A stretch of DNA of 64,000 bases from Blasia pusilla. Its lineage: Eukaryota; Marchantiophyta; Marchantiopsida; Blasiales. Position numbers and translations under genes: made by a program. The stretch is taken from positions 13,516,001 to 13,580,000 of the forward strand of contig CM114275.1 of assembly GCA_050084515.1 (NCBI GenBank), given 5' to 3'. The notes beneath the pieces are model-generated. The model was given only the letters and a program-made list of their open reading frames with translations. It ran no database searches and was not told the DNA's origin. This document shows, piece after piece, positions 21,518 to 34,239 of the stretch. How positions within the stretch are numbered: position 1 is the stretch's first letter; every line of letters starts with the position of its first letter.

Positions 21518-22431
21518 TAAGGCCTAGAGTTCTACTACATCAACATCATAGAGGGTCAGCAGGCGGTTTGGGTGTAACTTTTTCTTGAGGTATGAGATAA
21601 GATTGTCAACATATCCATTGTGTTGGGAGCATTATTTATGATGACTTCGTTTCTTTGCTATTTTTGACAAGGTAACCTGTTGAGCGAGTCAATAGTCACC
21701 CAATAATCTTTGCTGATAGATTACCATTGGAGAGGATATTTTTGGGGGAAGAGCCTTTTGGCTCCAACCAAGGCTATAGGATGGGTTTCTCAAGCCATCT
21801 TTCTCATGTTGAGCCTTTGGAGCACCTCTTTTGCTTTGTGTGTAGTAGGAACCATGGTTGCATAAAAATGGACAAGTGTGTCATTAAGACCGAGATGGAC
21901 ATATGAGTTTAGATATGTCCATGGACATGGATTGAAAAAGGTGGGGACCAAAATTAGAGTTCATGGTGGAAGGTAGGGCAAGGGGGACAAGGAAATAATT
22001 AAGGGAGGACGCAGTGGAGGTGGGAGGAGGAAGAATTGAGAAAGTATGGATCACGAAGGCAAGCGGAGGGGATAAGAAAGGAGGGGAAGATGGATCCCAT
22101 ATGGACAAGTCTTTCTATAAGACGCACATAAGTCCACGACTCCACAGACGTGGAGATGTCCATACACACGGACTTTGTCAATATGCTAAATTTTAGGAAC
22201 TAGAGTGATAGCATCGGGATTCCCTCATAGTAAAGGCGAGATGTGGCTCAATATGCTGATGTAGATTCGAGAGTGGAATTGGCCGTATGAGGCATTTTTA
22301 GTTTGATTTTGTTGAGTAGTCTCGATGTTCATACATGAGTTCATCTTTTTAATTATATGGATCTAATCGTATGTTGGAAAGATCGATGTTGTGTGGTGTG
22401 GATGCGACTAGCGATATATATACGCACGATA
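21518..22431. repeat. Solo A-B repeat (G2 type) inside G5, carrying a MITE
   Basis: Matches the 31737-32333 repeat apart from the first 15 or so bases and the MITE at 21853-22192. It ends TACGCACGATA, a mutated form of GCGCACGACA. It interrupts the integrase zinc region of G5. The missing start hides any target duplication. Confidence 0.72.
21853..22192. mobile_element. hAT-like MITE, copy 3
   Basis: About 340 bp inserted in the terminal repeat. The left end reads CATGGTTGCATAAAAATGGAC; the right end is worn (ACTTTGTCAATATGCT). The flanks GTAGGAAC (21845-21852) and TTAGGAAC (22193-22200) match at 7 of 8 bases. The uninterrupted repeat at 32065-32090 reads ...ATAATAGGAACTAGGGTGC, which shows the empty site. 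Confidence 0.75.
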
Positions 22432-23590
22432 AGTTTGAACAATTTATAATCAGATGTATCGTGTGTGATCAAGTTTGAACATCTTTTAATGCTCCCTCAC
22501 CACAAGTACATCTTTTTCGATCATATGGTTTGGTTATCGATGCATCTTAGACTTTGCAAGAGCTTTGCCATTGATAGTGCGTCATTGTAAGTATATGTCA
22601 GTTATGGTGAAGCATTTTTCCCATTGGAAAAATTTGGTGTTACTATTGGACAAGGCAAGCAAGGGAGGGGCTCACACATTTCTGGATCATATTTTGAGTC
22701 ATTTTGGCGCACTCGCGAAAGTGTTGGGTTACCAAGGTAGAGAGTTTAGAGGAGAGTTTTAGGCCTTGTGTGAGTAAGAACTAATAGATCACATCGCCAA
22801 ATCCAGAGATCATCTTTGAGGTGGATGTGTTACTAGTGGTAGTAAACAACGTAGTATATACAATGAAGAGATAGTAACACAAATGAGAAAAATTGAGCAA
22901 GTGGGACCTAAATCTACCATGGTTGGCTGTGGGGTATCAATCTAGTCAACTCAACATGCATCGTTGGCAAAGTTTTTACGCACTTTTTCTCTATGGAAGA
23001 GAGCTAGATTTACCTACAACTATCTCGCGTAAGATTGCAGAGGTGTTGGACCTTGATGACCCGGATGTATGGTTCTGAGCATGGTTTGAGAGGACATAGA
23101 TTTTTCATAGAGTTATGCCCATGACATTTGAGAACTTAGCTATTGCTCATCACATGGATACATTGAGCTATGCGAGTTTTTGTGGAGGAGGTTATCATCT
23201 AGGAATTAGAAGGTTCCATCATGGAGATTATGTGTTCTAACAACATACAACACCGAAAACACTAGGACCCAAAATTTTTCATGTGTGTGGAGTTTTACCT
23301 ACAAGATTCCTCATATTAGAGGGATGGGATGGTATGGTTTGGAAGTATCATGTGCATAATTATACATCATGCTATTTGCCATACATGAAAGGAAAAGAAA
23401 ATCCCAGCTTGGCAATGGTTCTTGCTGGCATGAGGTGTGTGTTGTGTGAATCTATGAGGGATGCAACCACCATGTTGGTGAGTGATAGTTATTTTAGAGG
23501 ATGGCACATGTCATGTTTGACTCCCCATGTTGATGTGGTTCCTATATATAGGATGATGGTTATGTCCCAAATGTATATAGGGTAGTAGAC

Positions 23591-24775
23591 TCAAGCTGAT
23601 GTAGTGTATGCAACTTGTAGTTAAGAGACCCAACTATAGCTAGAGTTAGGGAGATGGTTGTGTGGTCTTGATGTACAAGGAGAATGTTTTTCTTTGTATG
23701 CGTACAGATCTACTTATATGTTAGGAAGATAAGGGGTGTTTTTTTGTGTAGATATGATGAGCAATGTGGATAATGTATCATTGTCAATATGCATGAAAAC
23801 CATAGTTTCAAGACCTAATATATGAAAAAATTTTAGGTCCAACTTCTTGTTAATTAAGGTCTTTTGAAAAGAGGGAATCTTATATCAATCGCGATTTGAC
23901 TAGCAACTAACAATAGGAGTTGCGAACTAATTAGACATAAACTTACATACATACATACATACATACATAAATGGACTTATAATACCTTTGTATATTGGGA
24001 GGAAAATATAATAAGGTTCCATGCTTAGGTTCTACTACTAAAGCCACATAATGTTGTGGATTTCAGTGTGTTGATTATGAGATCATGTGTGGTTGGCTCA
24101 TGGAATGGCAATGAGGGAGCTTGAAAGAAGGTATGATCCACAAGCATGCACATTACCCATCTCAAAAAGGTAAAAGTAAACTTCAAAGATGGTCATACAC
24201 CTTGCAAGAGGAAGTTGATTAAGAGGCCTCTTAGGGAACCATCGTCCCTAATATGGCCCCCTAGGAATTTTCTTTACTGATCAAGCCCTTGTACCTGCCT
24301 TAGTCGATTGCCATCCGTGTGGAACTTGTTAGACCGGTTATGTTCCAATAAGGAGAGGGGTGATGAACATCCGCTTTAGTTACAGTTCAGATATTTTGAT
24401 GCGGGAAGTGGTAAAATGGTGGGAAGCAAATCCCCTTAAGTGAGAGCGGGGAATGGGTTGTCTCAAAGAGGGGTGTTGGACTCAAGGAAGACCTCGCAAA
24501 TTCTGTCACACTTTGTTTGGTGGAGTTGGTGACTATTTATAGTTTTGGGGGCTTGGCGCTATACACAAGGGGGGTAGGGCGGAAATATACTCATAGTTGG
24601 TGTTGGTTGCTCCAATACAACTCGGCAAAGCTTAACAAGGTTTAGGGTTTAGTTTGTTGTAAGCAAAGTGTAGTATAGGGAATATTGCAAATGCAAGTAA
24701 GGATGCATGTGTCCAAGTTGGATAAATTGGACTTGGAACGGGCTACTAATTCATAATTTCCTCCCACATGGGTGC
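23591..24775. other. No gene recognised; short shared motif and microsatellite
   Basis: Probably the worn 3' flank of G5, then unrelated sequence. A (TACA)n run is at 23944-23968. Positions 24211-24262 match 54141-54192, including the inverted repeat TAGGGA-ACCATCG-TCCCTA. Confidence 0.5.
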
Positions 24776-25198
24776 TGTCACATCTTAGTCAGCCGACATG
24801 TAGAGTTCTACCACGTCGATGACATAGAGGGTCAATGGGCTGCTCGCGTGTAACTTCATCTTGAGATGTCGTATGAGGTTGGTGACACGTTTGTTGCGTT
24901 GGGAACATCATTTTTGATGATTCTCTATTTTTCCCCCAAACGGTAACCTGTGCACGCATGTTACTATTTTGAGGCTATTTTGTTTTGCTCTTCCCAAGGC
25001 TGTAAGAGAGGGAGAGATAGCTTTCCCCAACCATCTTTCTTATGTTGGGCCTAAGTAGCACCTCTCTTGCTTTGTGTAAAGTAGGAACTACGGTGCTAGC
25101 GTGTGGATTCCCTCATAGCAGAGGGTGTATGTGGCTCGATATATTGATGTAGATTCGAGAGTGGAATTAGCCGTGTGAGTCATTTTTTCTTTGATTTT
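24776..25198 (+). repeat. G2 repeat A1
   Basis: Similar to A2 at 31737-32194 up to the TGATTTT end, after which A1 continues into internal sequence (ACATGAGAAAGATGC) and A2 into B2 (GGTTGAGTGG). Confidence 0.75.
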
Positions 25199-27150
25199 AC
25201 ATGAGAAAGATGCAAGGGGGATAGAGGGAATTCATTGTATGCAAGTAGGCAAGCAAGTTGTCTTGGCAAGGAGCCCTTGGAGACATGTGTGTTGTTTTTT
25301 TTTGTTCATAAGGCCGTGTGCGAAAGCGTAGTCCATTTTTCACAGGATTTTGCTAGTGCGGGATAACAAGGGATAACAGAAGAGTGTATCGCTTAGGTGA
25401 GAGGTGCTTGTGTAGCATTAGGAATATTGGCACAAGTTGGGAAAGTCGAGAAGGAGAGAGAAGAGAGAAATCTAATTCAGGATGTGCAGTCGTTGAGGTG
25501 CTAGTAAGGTCACAATTGTGTTAGGGTTAGGTCACGGGGATAGTTAGATGCAGCCGCACATGAGCCGTGAGGGCGTTGAGGCTCCATAGGGAGTCGTGAC
25601 ATGGGTGAGTATATGGGACAAGAGGAGAGTTGGACATAGAGTCGCCATGGACGGAGAAGGGAAGAGACTCAGAGGGCTGCATGTCGACGTAGGTAGACAG
25701 ACGTAGCGAATAGAGGACTCCAAGTGTAGCCATAGGTACGTTCGACGAGGGGGAGCTATAGAGTCATACATAGGGACGCAGACCAACCAAAGGTATCTAG
25801 GCTGATAGGATCACTGCCGCATAAAGCGGCGTGCCCACTTGGAAGAGGTGGACGGAGTAGGGCTTGGAGGGTAGAGTCAAAATGAGGAGGAAGGTGCAGG
25901 AGTAAGGAGATGGTCGGGACAACAAGGGCTAGCCACATAGGGTAGCAAGACCCTAGATTGGTTAGATGGTAGTGAGGGAAGGAGATGTGCAGGGAGAGGG
26001 GCCGCAACCATAGGGCGGCATGCCAATACCAATTCGGCACGTACCGCAACATGGTAGTTGGGCCAACATGGTAGTGCTAGGCTAGGATGTGGTAGCTATG
26101 TATACACCATGGTAGCCAAACTGACCAGGTTAGGAGCAAGCCAAGTTTGCAGACGTGGTAGCAAGTTGACCAAGTAGGGTTTGACATAGCTGGTCAACAT
26201 ACTACAACCACAAGGTTGGAGAGAGATTTTGCGGCTAGTAGAAGAAGTTCCGGGTTGGTTGTCGAGACTTACGATGTGTGCTTAGCCCACTGCAAGTTGA
26301 AAATTGAGTTTAACTTATGAGCATTGCCCTAATTGATGTTGAGATGGATACTCTATACCGACAGTGTGGGACAAAGTGCTAGTGATGGAGACATACGCAC
26401 GTATGCTAATAGGTAGTTTGCATCCGATGATGAGAGGTTTGACATGCTATTCAAGGAGAGTGTTGTGTCATAGAGGTCGCCGCATCCCATGGAGTAGTCG
26501 GTGTTGATCGTGCACTAGAGTGATGGCAAACGTGTTCAGGTTATCCATTCAAGTCCCTTTCCCCGCACTTTGTCTCGTGTCATTGAGGATGTTGGGAATG
26601 GAGTAGAGCTTAATATGGGTGGCTGTAGCCATGGTGACAAATGTAGACTCCTTGTATGTGTAGCATGTTTTGGATATAGGAATGTTGCCCAACTAGGGAT
26701 TGCGTGTATGAACCGAGAGAGAGAGTGCTAGTTCCTTAGGTGAGCTTGAGTGTTGATTGTGCATGAGGCCGGATGTGTCATCATAGAATAAGCATTAGCA
26801 TAGGTGAGCTAGTGACGAGTATGGGAGACTCTCGATGAGTCTGAGTGCTTGAGCATGTGAGGTAGCATTGTCATCTCGGTGTTCTTCCAAGGTTTGGAAG
26901 AATGGGGTAGTTTGAGGAGTGGTAGTGGATTTATGTGGAGTGGAGTGAGGTATGGAGGGGTTTTGAGTGAGGAACCACCCTGACTCCCATCCCTGGTTGG
27001 ATTGTCATCATTGGACATCAAGTTTGGTGACAAGATCATAGAAAAGACTGTACTACATGAAGGGAGATGAACAACATGAGCCATAGGGGCATGAGTCATT
27101 TCTCAAGTGGGATAGGCATCATAGATCTCGATGATTTTATCCAGGATTTT
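25199..27150 (+). other. G2 leader (non-coding)
   Basis: Untranslated stretch between A1 and gag. It contains one copy of the family leader motif (GCGAAAGCGTAGTCCATTTTTCACAGG, about 25320) that recalls the G1 motif at 13938. No open frame longer than about 100 codons looks real. Confidence 0.5.
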
Positions 27151-28560
27151 AACACCTGGTTTGATTTCTAGGGTTCAACCCTTTCATTTGTAGGGTATTT
27201 CTAGGGATATGAGCCCCTGTGCGGTTCAACCCTTTCATGGTGTGGAAGGTTTGATGGAAGAGTTTATTCCAGCACTTAGAGAGTCCTCCGATAGATGACT
27301 ATGAGGAGTTCTGATCTTTACACGTAGTAGAGATTGATGCCTAGAGGATGTATTAGGCTTTAGGGTATGTATGGACTAGTAGTCGCCAAAAATATGATTG
27401 GATAGTGAGAGGGGATTGACCTCCACCATCAGCCCAAGGACTAGATGGAGATGATGGGAATAAGGTTGGTGAGGACAGCAAAGACATCTAGTGCTTGAGA
27501 GCCACCCAATTTCAGTCCTATAGTGGAGTAAAAAGACAGTTGGGGAGGAACTACTAGGGCGTGCAAACCGACAACCTGAAGAGTCTACAAGAGTTTTAGC
27601 ACAGATCGGGTGAGAGTCTTAGAGAGGCATTCATGCGCATGCATTGACTGATCATTGCTACATATAGAATGACTCAAGCATAGTTAGTGCAGTATTGGTA
27701 TGGGATTCTGGATCAGGAGCTTGGGAGGAGAGTTCGAGATGCGACGTTGCTTCATACAGTAAAGCCCACATTGAAGGTAGTCTTCAAGTTTCTTGAGCGG
27801 ATTGAGCTGGACATGAGTGAGGAGCAAGTGGTGACCACAAGATTTCCTCAAGAGGCAATGAGTCCACAAGTGAAAATAACTCCACAAGTGCCCGAGGGTG
27901 CACCAGTACCATACGAGCAGGACAGTGTGTCCAGAGAGCAAGGCGGATATTGTGAGCCCATCATGCAACAACCCGTACCAACATTAGTTGCCTAGTAGGG
28001 ACTAGCGATGGCCTATTGGATTTGGGGTGGGCACCATAGGTTGAGGGATTGTCTACATCATGGTAGAGGGCCGAGGGTGCCTCCAATTGCTCAAGAGCCA
28101 CCTAAGATGGCCCCACCACAGTTGTAGTCTGTGTGACTATTATCTTCGATATGGTCACACCAGACATAGGTGTTTTGATCCTTGTCAAGAGGCATGTGTA
28201 GAGGTAGGCCAAGGGCCTAGGAGAAGTCATCTTGGTGGAGGTGATAGAGGTTTAGGGGCAGTCATCTTGGTGGTCGTGGTTGTAGAGGTCCACTAGTTTC
28301 CAAAGGAGATGGAGCGCATGCACCAAAGGCGACGCTTCTCTCACGCATTAATTAGTTGGAGTAGAGGATCTCGGCCATGATAATCGATAAGACAACCAAG
28401 GATGGACCTAAACCCAAGAGCATCTACTTTGGGTGGTGCCTCCACTTCTTATCGCAATATGGGTGAGGATTTCTTTGGTATGGGATTTATGTGCAATGTG
28501 GCTTCGGTAGAGGCTACTACGGTGATGACTTGGGATACTTCAAGAGCAATCGAGCTATAG
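27151..28560 (+). pseudogene. G2 gag remnant
   Basis: Heavily broken. 27687-27995 reads QYWYGILDQELGRRVRDATLL, parallel to AIQSWYAMLDRTLR of G3. A zinc knuckle CDYYLRYGHTRHRC (near 28125-28170) stands in the CCHC position, with Cys 2 replaced by Tyr. Confidence 0.7.
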
Positions 28561-28974
28561 AGAGGTGGGGTTGAGATCGATCCATAAAGGGGGGCAATGG
28601 GCGCCAAGCTAGGGTCCCCCAGTTGTTTACGTTGTCAAAAGTACTGCATACACAATCAATGGTGCCTAAATGACTAACGGTGCCCACAGCTGGGGTAGGT
28701 GCATCGATGTCACAAGCTATTGGAGAGACAACTCCTATGCAAGCTTGGGTGGAGCCTATGTTGACCATGTTTTTGGAGATGGCCACTAGGGTAAGCTCGT
28801 CTCTATTGTTTTCCGCCATAGATTTGGCGACGATGGGAGTTGGACTAGCGGAGGTATCCTGAATGGCCGCCATGTCATGTGAGCATGAAGAGGTGATTGC
28901 CTCTTTTTTGGAGGTGGTTGATGAGAAGGTGGTGGAATGCTCTGAGTGGACGTCCTCCACTCAATCAAAGCAAG

Positions 28975-31605
28975 CTATGGCGGAAAAGTTGGTGGATTTG
29001 CTAGCCCGACCAGCCTTATGACATCCTGTGTGGTGTTGTTGGATAAGCAAGCTAGAGTAATCTATTTGGTTAGTCCCATACGCAAGATGTACCACCCGCA
29101 ATGAGTTCTACTTGATTCAGGCCCTTGATGTTAGGGAAGGCGGCGTGTTAATATTCTTTGCGAAGAGTAAGATCTTTGCAAGGACGACTTCAAGAAAATC
29201 AAAGATTGTTTTGAGAAGAAAGAAGTAAAGTAGTTAGAATCATATAAAGTCATGAATTTTAGGATCAAGACAAAAAGGGGTGTAATGCTTCAAAATAAGT
29301 TACAATGATTGCACTAAAAAATTTTATGGGATCACCATCAAAGCCAACTTAGACCATTGAGCAGGAAGTTAGTAAGACTCTTAGAAATCTCTTAGTAAAA
29401 AGAGTCATTTAATATCCCGAGAAGGAATCTTGTTAACACTAGTATTTAAGAAGATTAAGAGAAACAAGAAACATCATTCGAATGAACACCTAGAGATGTT
29501 GTGGAATCATCCGAGCTTAGGAGAGAGTAGCAACTTAAGCTTGTACAATGTTGGAGCCCCATGTGTCTTTCACATTATATCCCATTTCTCCATTCTGAAG
29601 TGCAGAGATGTCAATTTGCATCCAATTGGGTTTGTAGAATGTGAGAGATGTAGGAGTTTGGATTCTAGAGAAAGAGGGAATGTTTAGTGTGTATGATATA
29701 TGAAATTTGTTAGAAAAAGAGTAACATGTCGAGACAGATTCAATTTTGAGAGTAGGGAGAGCCATCTAAACACTGTGATTTCTTGGAGGTTCCTTTTGGG
29801 TTATAAGGAGTCCATTTTAGGAGGATATGATTCTTCTTTCACCGGAGAAGATATTTTTCAGGGGAATTTGATGTGCTACTTTGTGAGAGCACGTGCGGGA
29901 GCAAAAGTTGATAAAATGAATAAGAGAGAAAATCAAGATTGAACCAATTTTCTTGATAAATCTATCTTTCAAGAGATAAGAGTGATCCTCTTGGAGAACA
30001 AATTCTATGTGTAACTCTCAAAATTATGAATTCAATAGTTACTAGAACATAATAGGCATCACAAAGATAGGTGTTGGGGTAGATGATGGATCTCAACTAT
30101 CTCACATGGATAGTTAGTTTAGGAATGGCTGAGCAGAGAAGGATATGAGTGTCATCCATGCCGTCACGTCCATGAGTTAGCTCATTTCCTATAGGATCTA
30201 CACAAGCACTTGTTGGGGGCATAATAAGGATCCGGAGAGATAGGCACTCATGGACTTCCAAGGACGTTGTTCAAGCATAGAGTCCGCAAGCGGCCATAGT
30301 GGCACATGTTCGTTTCTCTGGGATGAAGCATGAAATGGGAGGTCAAAGTGGGATTGTTGTAGTGGAGGTGGATAGGGTTGTGACATAGCAACCAAAGCCA
30401 GAGGTTGCGTCTTCTTTGAGTGAGGTCACGATGGACACTTGGGAGCCTATGATAGGTGTCAAGTTGAGAGGAAGAGAGAGATAGTTGATACCTAGGTTTT
30501 TTAAAGGACATGTGGGAAGTTTTGCTTTAAGTATGAGAGACTTGGGTAATTTAAAGGGTCTTGGGACATTGATAGATCTGGCTAGTGATACGTTGATTTT
30601 TTTTCAACTGTGTACGTATTTTGATATGGAGCGAGCCTTGATTCAGAGTAGTAGTCATGACCTATGGGAGGCAGGACTAGTGGAGTTATTGCATGGGGAG
30701 TATGTATCTGCCATAATTATGCCGGTGAAGAAGGATATATATAACAACTAGATAGATAGCCCGATGTGTGGAGATTTCCGTCCTATCAACCGACAGACTA
30801 GGTCAGATTGGTACGCCATGCATACTCCTGAGGAGATCTTTGATGTCGTATGGCATGCAAAGACCTTCACTACTTTAGATCTCTATGTTGGTTGTCATCA
30901 ACTTCCTATCAAGATGGAGGACATGAAGAAGACAATATTTTGGGGGATAGACCGGTTTGGGAGAGATTTTTTGTATTAGTGGCAGTTAGTACCATATGGG
31001 TTGAAGAACGCCGTACTTGAGTTCCAAAGAGTGATGGATAGTATTTTGGTAGGCTTGGATTTCTTACGATCTTACATAGATGATAGTCTTATCTTAAGTT
31101 CCACGGTTGAGAAGCATGAATGATACATAGAGGAGGTATTTCAGCCATTGAAGTTACATAGACTAAAGTTATATCGAGGCAAGTATATGTTTTTTGAGGA
31201 GCGGACGGAATACTTGAGACACACCTAACCCAAGAGGGTTAGGTGTTTAGCTAAGGAAGGTAGAGGCTATTGGGTAGATTCCACATCCTATAGTCCAATG
31301 TGAGCATTTCTAAGGTTGGCAAACTTTTATCGACGGTATGTCAAGGGTTCTTGTGCGATCGCAAAGTCTTTGATCTTGCTGACAAGACTTGATTAGGTTT
31401 GGCATTGGGGAGATGATCAAGAGAAAGCATTTCAAGAGCTCAAGGACATGTTGTCATCCTCATCCATTTTACAAAGATTGATAAGGGATCATTCATATCA
31501 GTTCCATACAAATTGGAGCATATTGGGTCTAGGAGCGGTGCTAACTCAAAGAGACAACGAGAAGAGGGAGTTCAATGTGGCTCATATGAGCCAATCAAAA
31601 AATAT
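28975..31605 (+). pseudogene. G2 pol remnant: protease motif, reverse transcriptase, part of RNase H
   Basis: The aspartic protease site VLLDSG is at 29105-29122, preceded in frame by ARVIYLVSPIRKMYHPQ and a TGA that probably was CGA. Next comes about 1 kb with no recognised domain (29130-30200), including an 85-codon frame at 29430-29687 of unknown origin. Reverse transcriptase runs about 30420-31340 with MCGDFRPINRQTRSDWYAMHTPEEIF, TTLDLYVGCHQ and a worn catalytic box near 31078. RNase H (FHTNWSILGLGAVLTQRD, 31500-31560) is cut off at about 31600. No methyltransferase text is visible between protease and reverse transcriptase. Confidence 0.8.
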
Positions 31606-31612
31606 TGGGGGT

Positions 31613-32333
31613 GGTTTTGCGGTCTCGGTGTTCATGCATGAGGTCATTATTATAAGTGTGTGGATCTACCCATATGTTGGGAAGATTGGTGTTGTGTGGT
31701 GTGAATGTGACCAACGATGTATATGCGCACAACAATTATCACATCTCAATTAGCCGATAGGTAGAGTTATACCATGCCGACGACATAAAGGGTCAACGGG
31801 TTGTTCGAGGGTAACTTTGTCTTGAGATGTTAGATGAGGTTGGTGACAATTACGTTGGGAACATCCTTTTTGAAAACTATTTTGGTCTTTGTCAGCCAGG
31901 TGATCCGTTGACCGAGTCAACGATCATCCGTTCATCTATGCACCTAGGTTAATGTTTGGAGGCTATTTTGGGGGGGGAAGGACCTTTTGGCTCTTTTCAA
32001 GGCTATAAGAAGGGAGAGATGGCTTTTCCAAGGCATTCTTTTAGGCCTTAGGATCACCTCTCTTGCTTTGTGTATAATAGGAACTAGGGTGCTAGCATCC
32101 GGATTCTCTCATAGCAGAGGTAGGATGTGGCTTGATATGGCGATGTAGATTCGAGAGTGGAATCGGCCATGTGGGCCATTTTTACACTGATTTTGGTTGA
32201 GTGGTCCGGGTGTACACGCATGAGTTCATTCTTGTATGTATGTGGATCTACCCACATGTTGGGAAGATTGGTGTAGTGTGTTGTGGATGTGATCAACGAT
32301 GTGTATTGTGTAGCGATATGTATGCACATGATA
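31613..32333 (+). repeat. G2 repeats B1-A2-B2
   Basis: B1 31613-31734, spacer AT, A2 31737-32194, B2 32195-32333. The joint reads ACAACAATTATCAC, a decayed form of the GACAATTGTC palindrome of G1. The A2 promoter region keeps a damaged hairpin and TATA-like text (CTATAAGAAG, about 32004). Confidence 0.78.
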
Positions 32334-32765
32334 GTGAAGGCAAGGGTGGTTCAAGTTATTTCCAATGAATCAAGACCATACTCATACGCGGCTTGTGGGG
32401 AAAATTACAATAGAATTGTGGAGCCACACAGAAGCAATCAAGGAGCTACTAATCATGTATGTGGTGAGTATGGTGAATTTATTTTTGCAATTCATTGATC
32501 ATGATATGGTTGATTCCATGCCATTGAGTCTCCATAAAAAATTTTCTAGCAAGACGGCTATACACTTATGAGGATGTCAGCATCAACTTTTGAGAGCTTG
32601 ACCATATCTAAGCATGTCCCTCATGTTGAGATATAATACAAAGGAACTTGGACGTTTCTTGTAGATCATAGACAAGGTGCTACATACAACATTGTTATTA
32701 CCACCACTCGAAATGTATTGTTACCAACTTCGTCAATCCTACTTGTCATGAATATTGACCACAAC
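32334..32765. other. No gene recognised
   Basis: Sequence between G2 and the fourth MITE. I see no conserved protein frame or structured RNA. Confidence 0.35.
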
Positions 32766-32773
32766 AGTCAATC

Positions 32774-32978
32774 CATGGTTGCACAAGAATGGACAAGTGC
32801 ATTCCTAGGACGAACATGGATTGCAAAATATGGGGCCCATACTTATAATTCATGGTGGAGGGTAGGGGGAGATGGGGCCCATATGGATCATACTCCCGAT
32901 AAGTCCTTTGATAGGATAGGTGTAAGGCCACAGACGTGGACATATCCCTAGATACAAACTTTGTCCATATGCAACCTG
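32774..32978. mobile_element. hAT-like MITE, copy 4
   Basis: The cleanest copy, 205 bp. It starts CATGGTTGCACAAGAATGGA and ends TTTGTCCATATGCAACCTG, so the ends reverse-complement to CA(T)GGTTGCA. A perfect 8-bp target duplication AGTCAATC lies at 32766-32773 and 32979-32986. CA/TG termini with 8-bp duplications are typical of the hAT superfamily. Confidence 0.85.
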
Positions 32979-32986
32979 AGTCAATC

Positions 32987-33404
32987 TACTACTAATGAGC
33001 CATCAATTAAAGATGTCACTACCTCCCTTAGAGAAATCCGTATTGGTGAAAGCCCTTCATAAGCGTTGCATGCTATGCTTTGAATCTCCATTTTACATGC
33101 ATAGGGGTTGCAACATATTCTAGCCAAAATCAGAGGTAATCTCAATACTATGAAGGCAAAACTTGAGGATGTTTGTACTCGCCTCCTTACCTCCTAAGCT
33201 GTTACACATATAGCTTCCCCAAAGGAAGCTCTTTTTATGGAAGAGAAAATTCACTCACGGGGACAAAATTATCCATAGCATGGAAGATGTATCAAGATAG
33301 GGTAGGATCAAGTTGCATGAACTTTTGGAGGGGGATTTTTTTGGCGATATCTTCAGTATGGAAATAAAGTTGTTTATTTTCCTAGGAAGTTGTATCATAC
33401 TCTC
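32987..33404. other. No gene recognised
   Basis: Sequence between MITE 4 and the truncated end of G3. No recognised domain. Confidence 0.35.
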
Positions 33405-34068
33405 CTAAATATACACACAAACACGCACGATCCCATGCTAACTCATAGCATCCAAACAACGAGACAAGAAGTACCAAAATATCTCCAATAAATCAAGTAG
33501 ATCCAATCTCTCTCAACACCGTAGCTCTCAAATTTGTGCACTCTTACATGTCTCTCTCAATGTCAAACCAAACCCACTCTCCTAATGAGAGGCTTGGATT
33601 ACACTCACAAGGCAAGCAAGACCATAACTCCGCCGCCTCAAGCTCTTTTCTCGGTAACCTATGCTCGCAGGTCACCTCCTTGGCTCTAGACCTACTATAG
33701 CGGGTCAAGGGAAAGTTCCCAAAGTGGAAAGTCAACTCTACCAAACATGGAAACTTACCCAAAATATCAAGTTTCTCTATATGGCTCCAAATGAGCAGAA
33801 CGAAGGGAAAACCTACTCTCTCAGGTTTCCCGGGACCTCAACAGGTCATCCTCAACCTCCTAAGCCTATCCTTCTCTACTCATGAAGGCGCTCTATCAAA
33901 TCTCTCCGATCTATCCTAAAAAGTCATGACAGCTACCGTGCGCATACACATCGCTACACAACATACATCGTTGTTGACAAAGATACACACAAACACACAA
34001 TCCCATGCTAACTCATAGCATCCAAGCAACGAGACAAGAAGTACCAAAATATCTCCAATCGCCCCCCT
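33405..34068 (-). repeat. G3 purine tract and repeats B1-A2-B2 (B2 truncated)
   Basis: On the minus strand the purine tract AGGGGGGCGA is followed by TTGGAGATATTTTGG (B1), then GCGCACGGTAGC joined to TGTCATGAC (A2), and after A2 by TTGGAGATATTTTGG again (B2). A2 is 443 bp, shorter than A1 through loss of part of the GAGAGA-rich region. Confidence 0.8.
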
Positions 34069-34239
34069 CGCTGATGGTTAGGTCCTTCTAACTCCATATA
34101 ACCATCTATCACTACCTACCATGACATACATATCTTAGACACTAAGAGAAAAAAGGTCAGGTGCTCATGTGGCCCCATCGTTAGTCGCCTTCTAATCATC
34201 CATGTCACAGATACAAGTCGGAATCGAGAACTATCTACC

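Larger units (their letters stand above)
21301..23590 (+). pseudogene. Gypsy fragment G5: integrase and PHD-like end, split by a solo repeat
   Basis: Pieces 21301-21517 and 22432-23590 together follow G1 from about 18890 to 20250. The first piece runs parallel to the tether and the integrase zinc region (compare CTTTTGGGTGAAGCC at 19049). The second contains an integrase core frame with MSVMVKHFSHWKNLVLLLDKAS, LHRWQSFYALFLYGRELDL-like text and the final VLCESMRDAT ... GWHMSCLTP, a worn PHD finger that has lost several ligands. No repeat ends belonging to this copy can be defined. The left end abuts non-LTR copy 1. Confidence 0.78.
24776..32333 (+). mobile_element. Ty3/gypsy element G2 with split direct repeats
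   Basis: A1 24776-25198 starts TGTCACATCTTAG; the internal region follows; B1 31613-31734 ends GCGCACAACA; then AT; A2 31737-32194; B2 32195-32333. The flanks GTGC (24772-24775) and GTGA (32334-32337) agree at 3 of 4 bases. A short TGGGGGT purine tract (31606-31612) precedes B1. The 3' end of pol, from mid-RNase H through integrase, is deleted, so the RNase H fragment runs straight into the purine tract. The repeat family is related to but distinct from that of G1: the B ends are alike, the A parts differ. Confidence 0.78.

Noticed and set aside
29430-29687. An 85-codon frame between protease and reverse transcriptase of G2 as a possible methyltransferase remnant
   Set aside because: No PCQ, ENV or FxGxG motif; no similarity seen to the G3 methyltransferase text.
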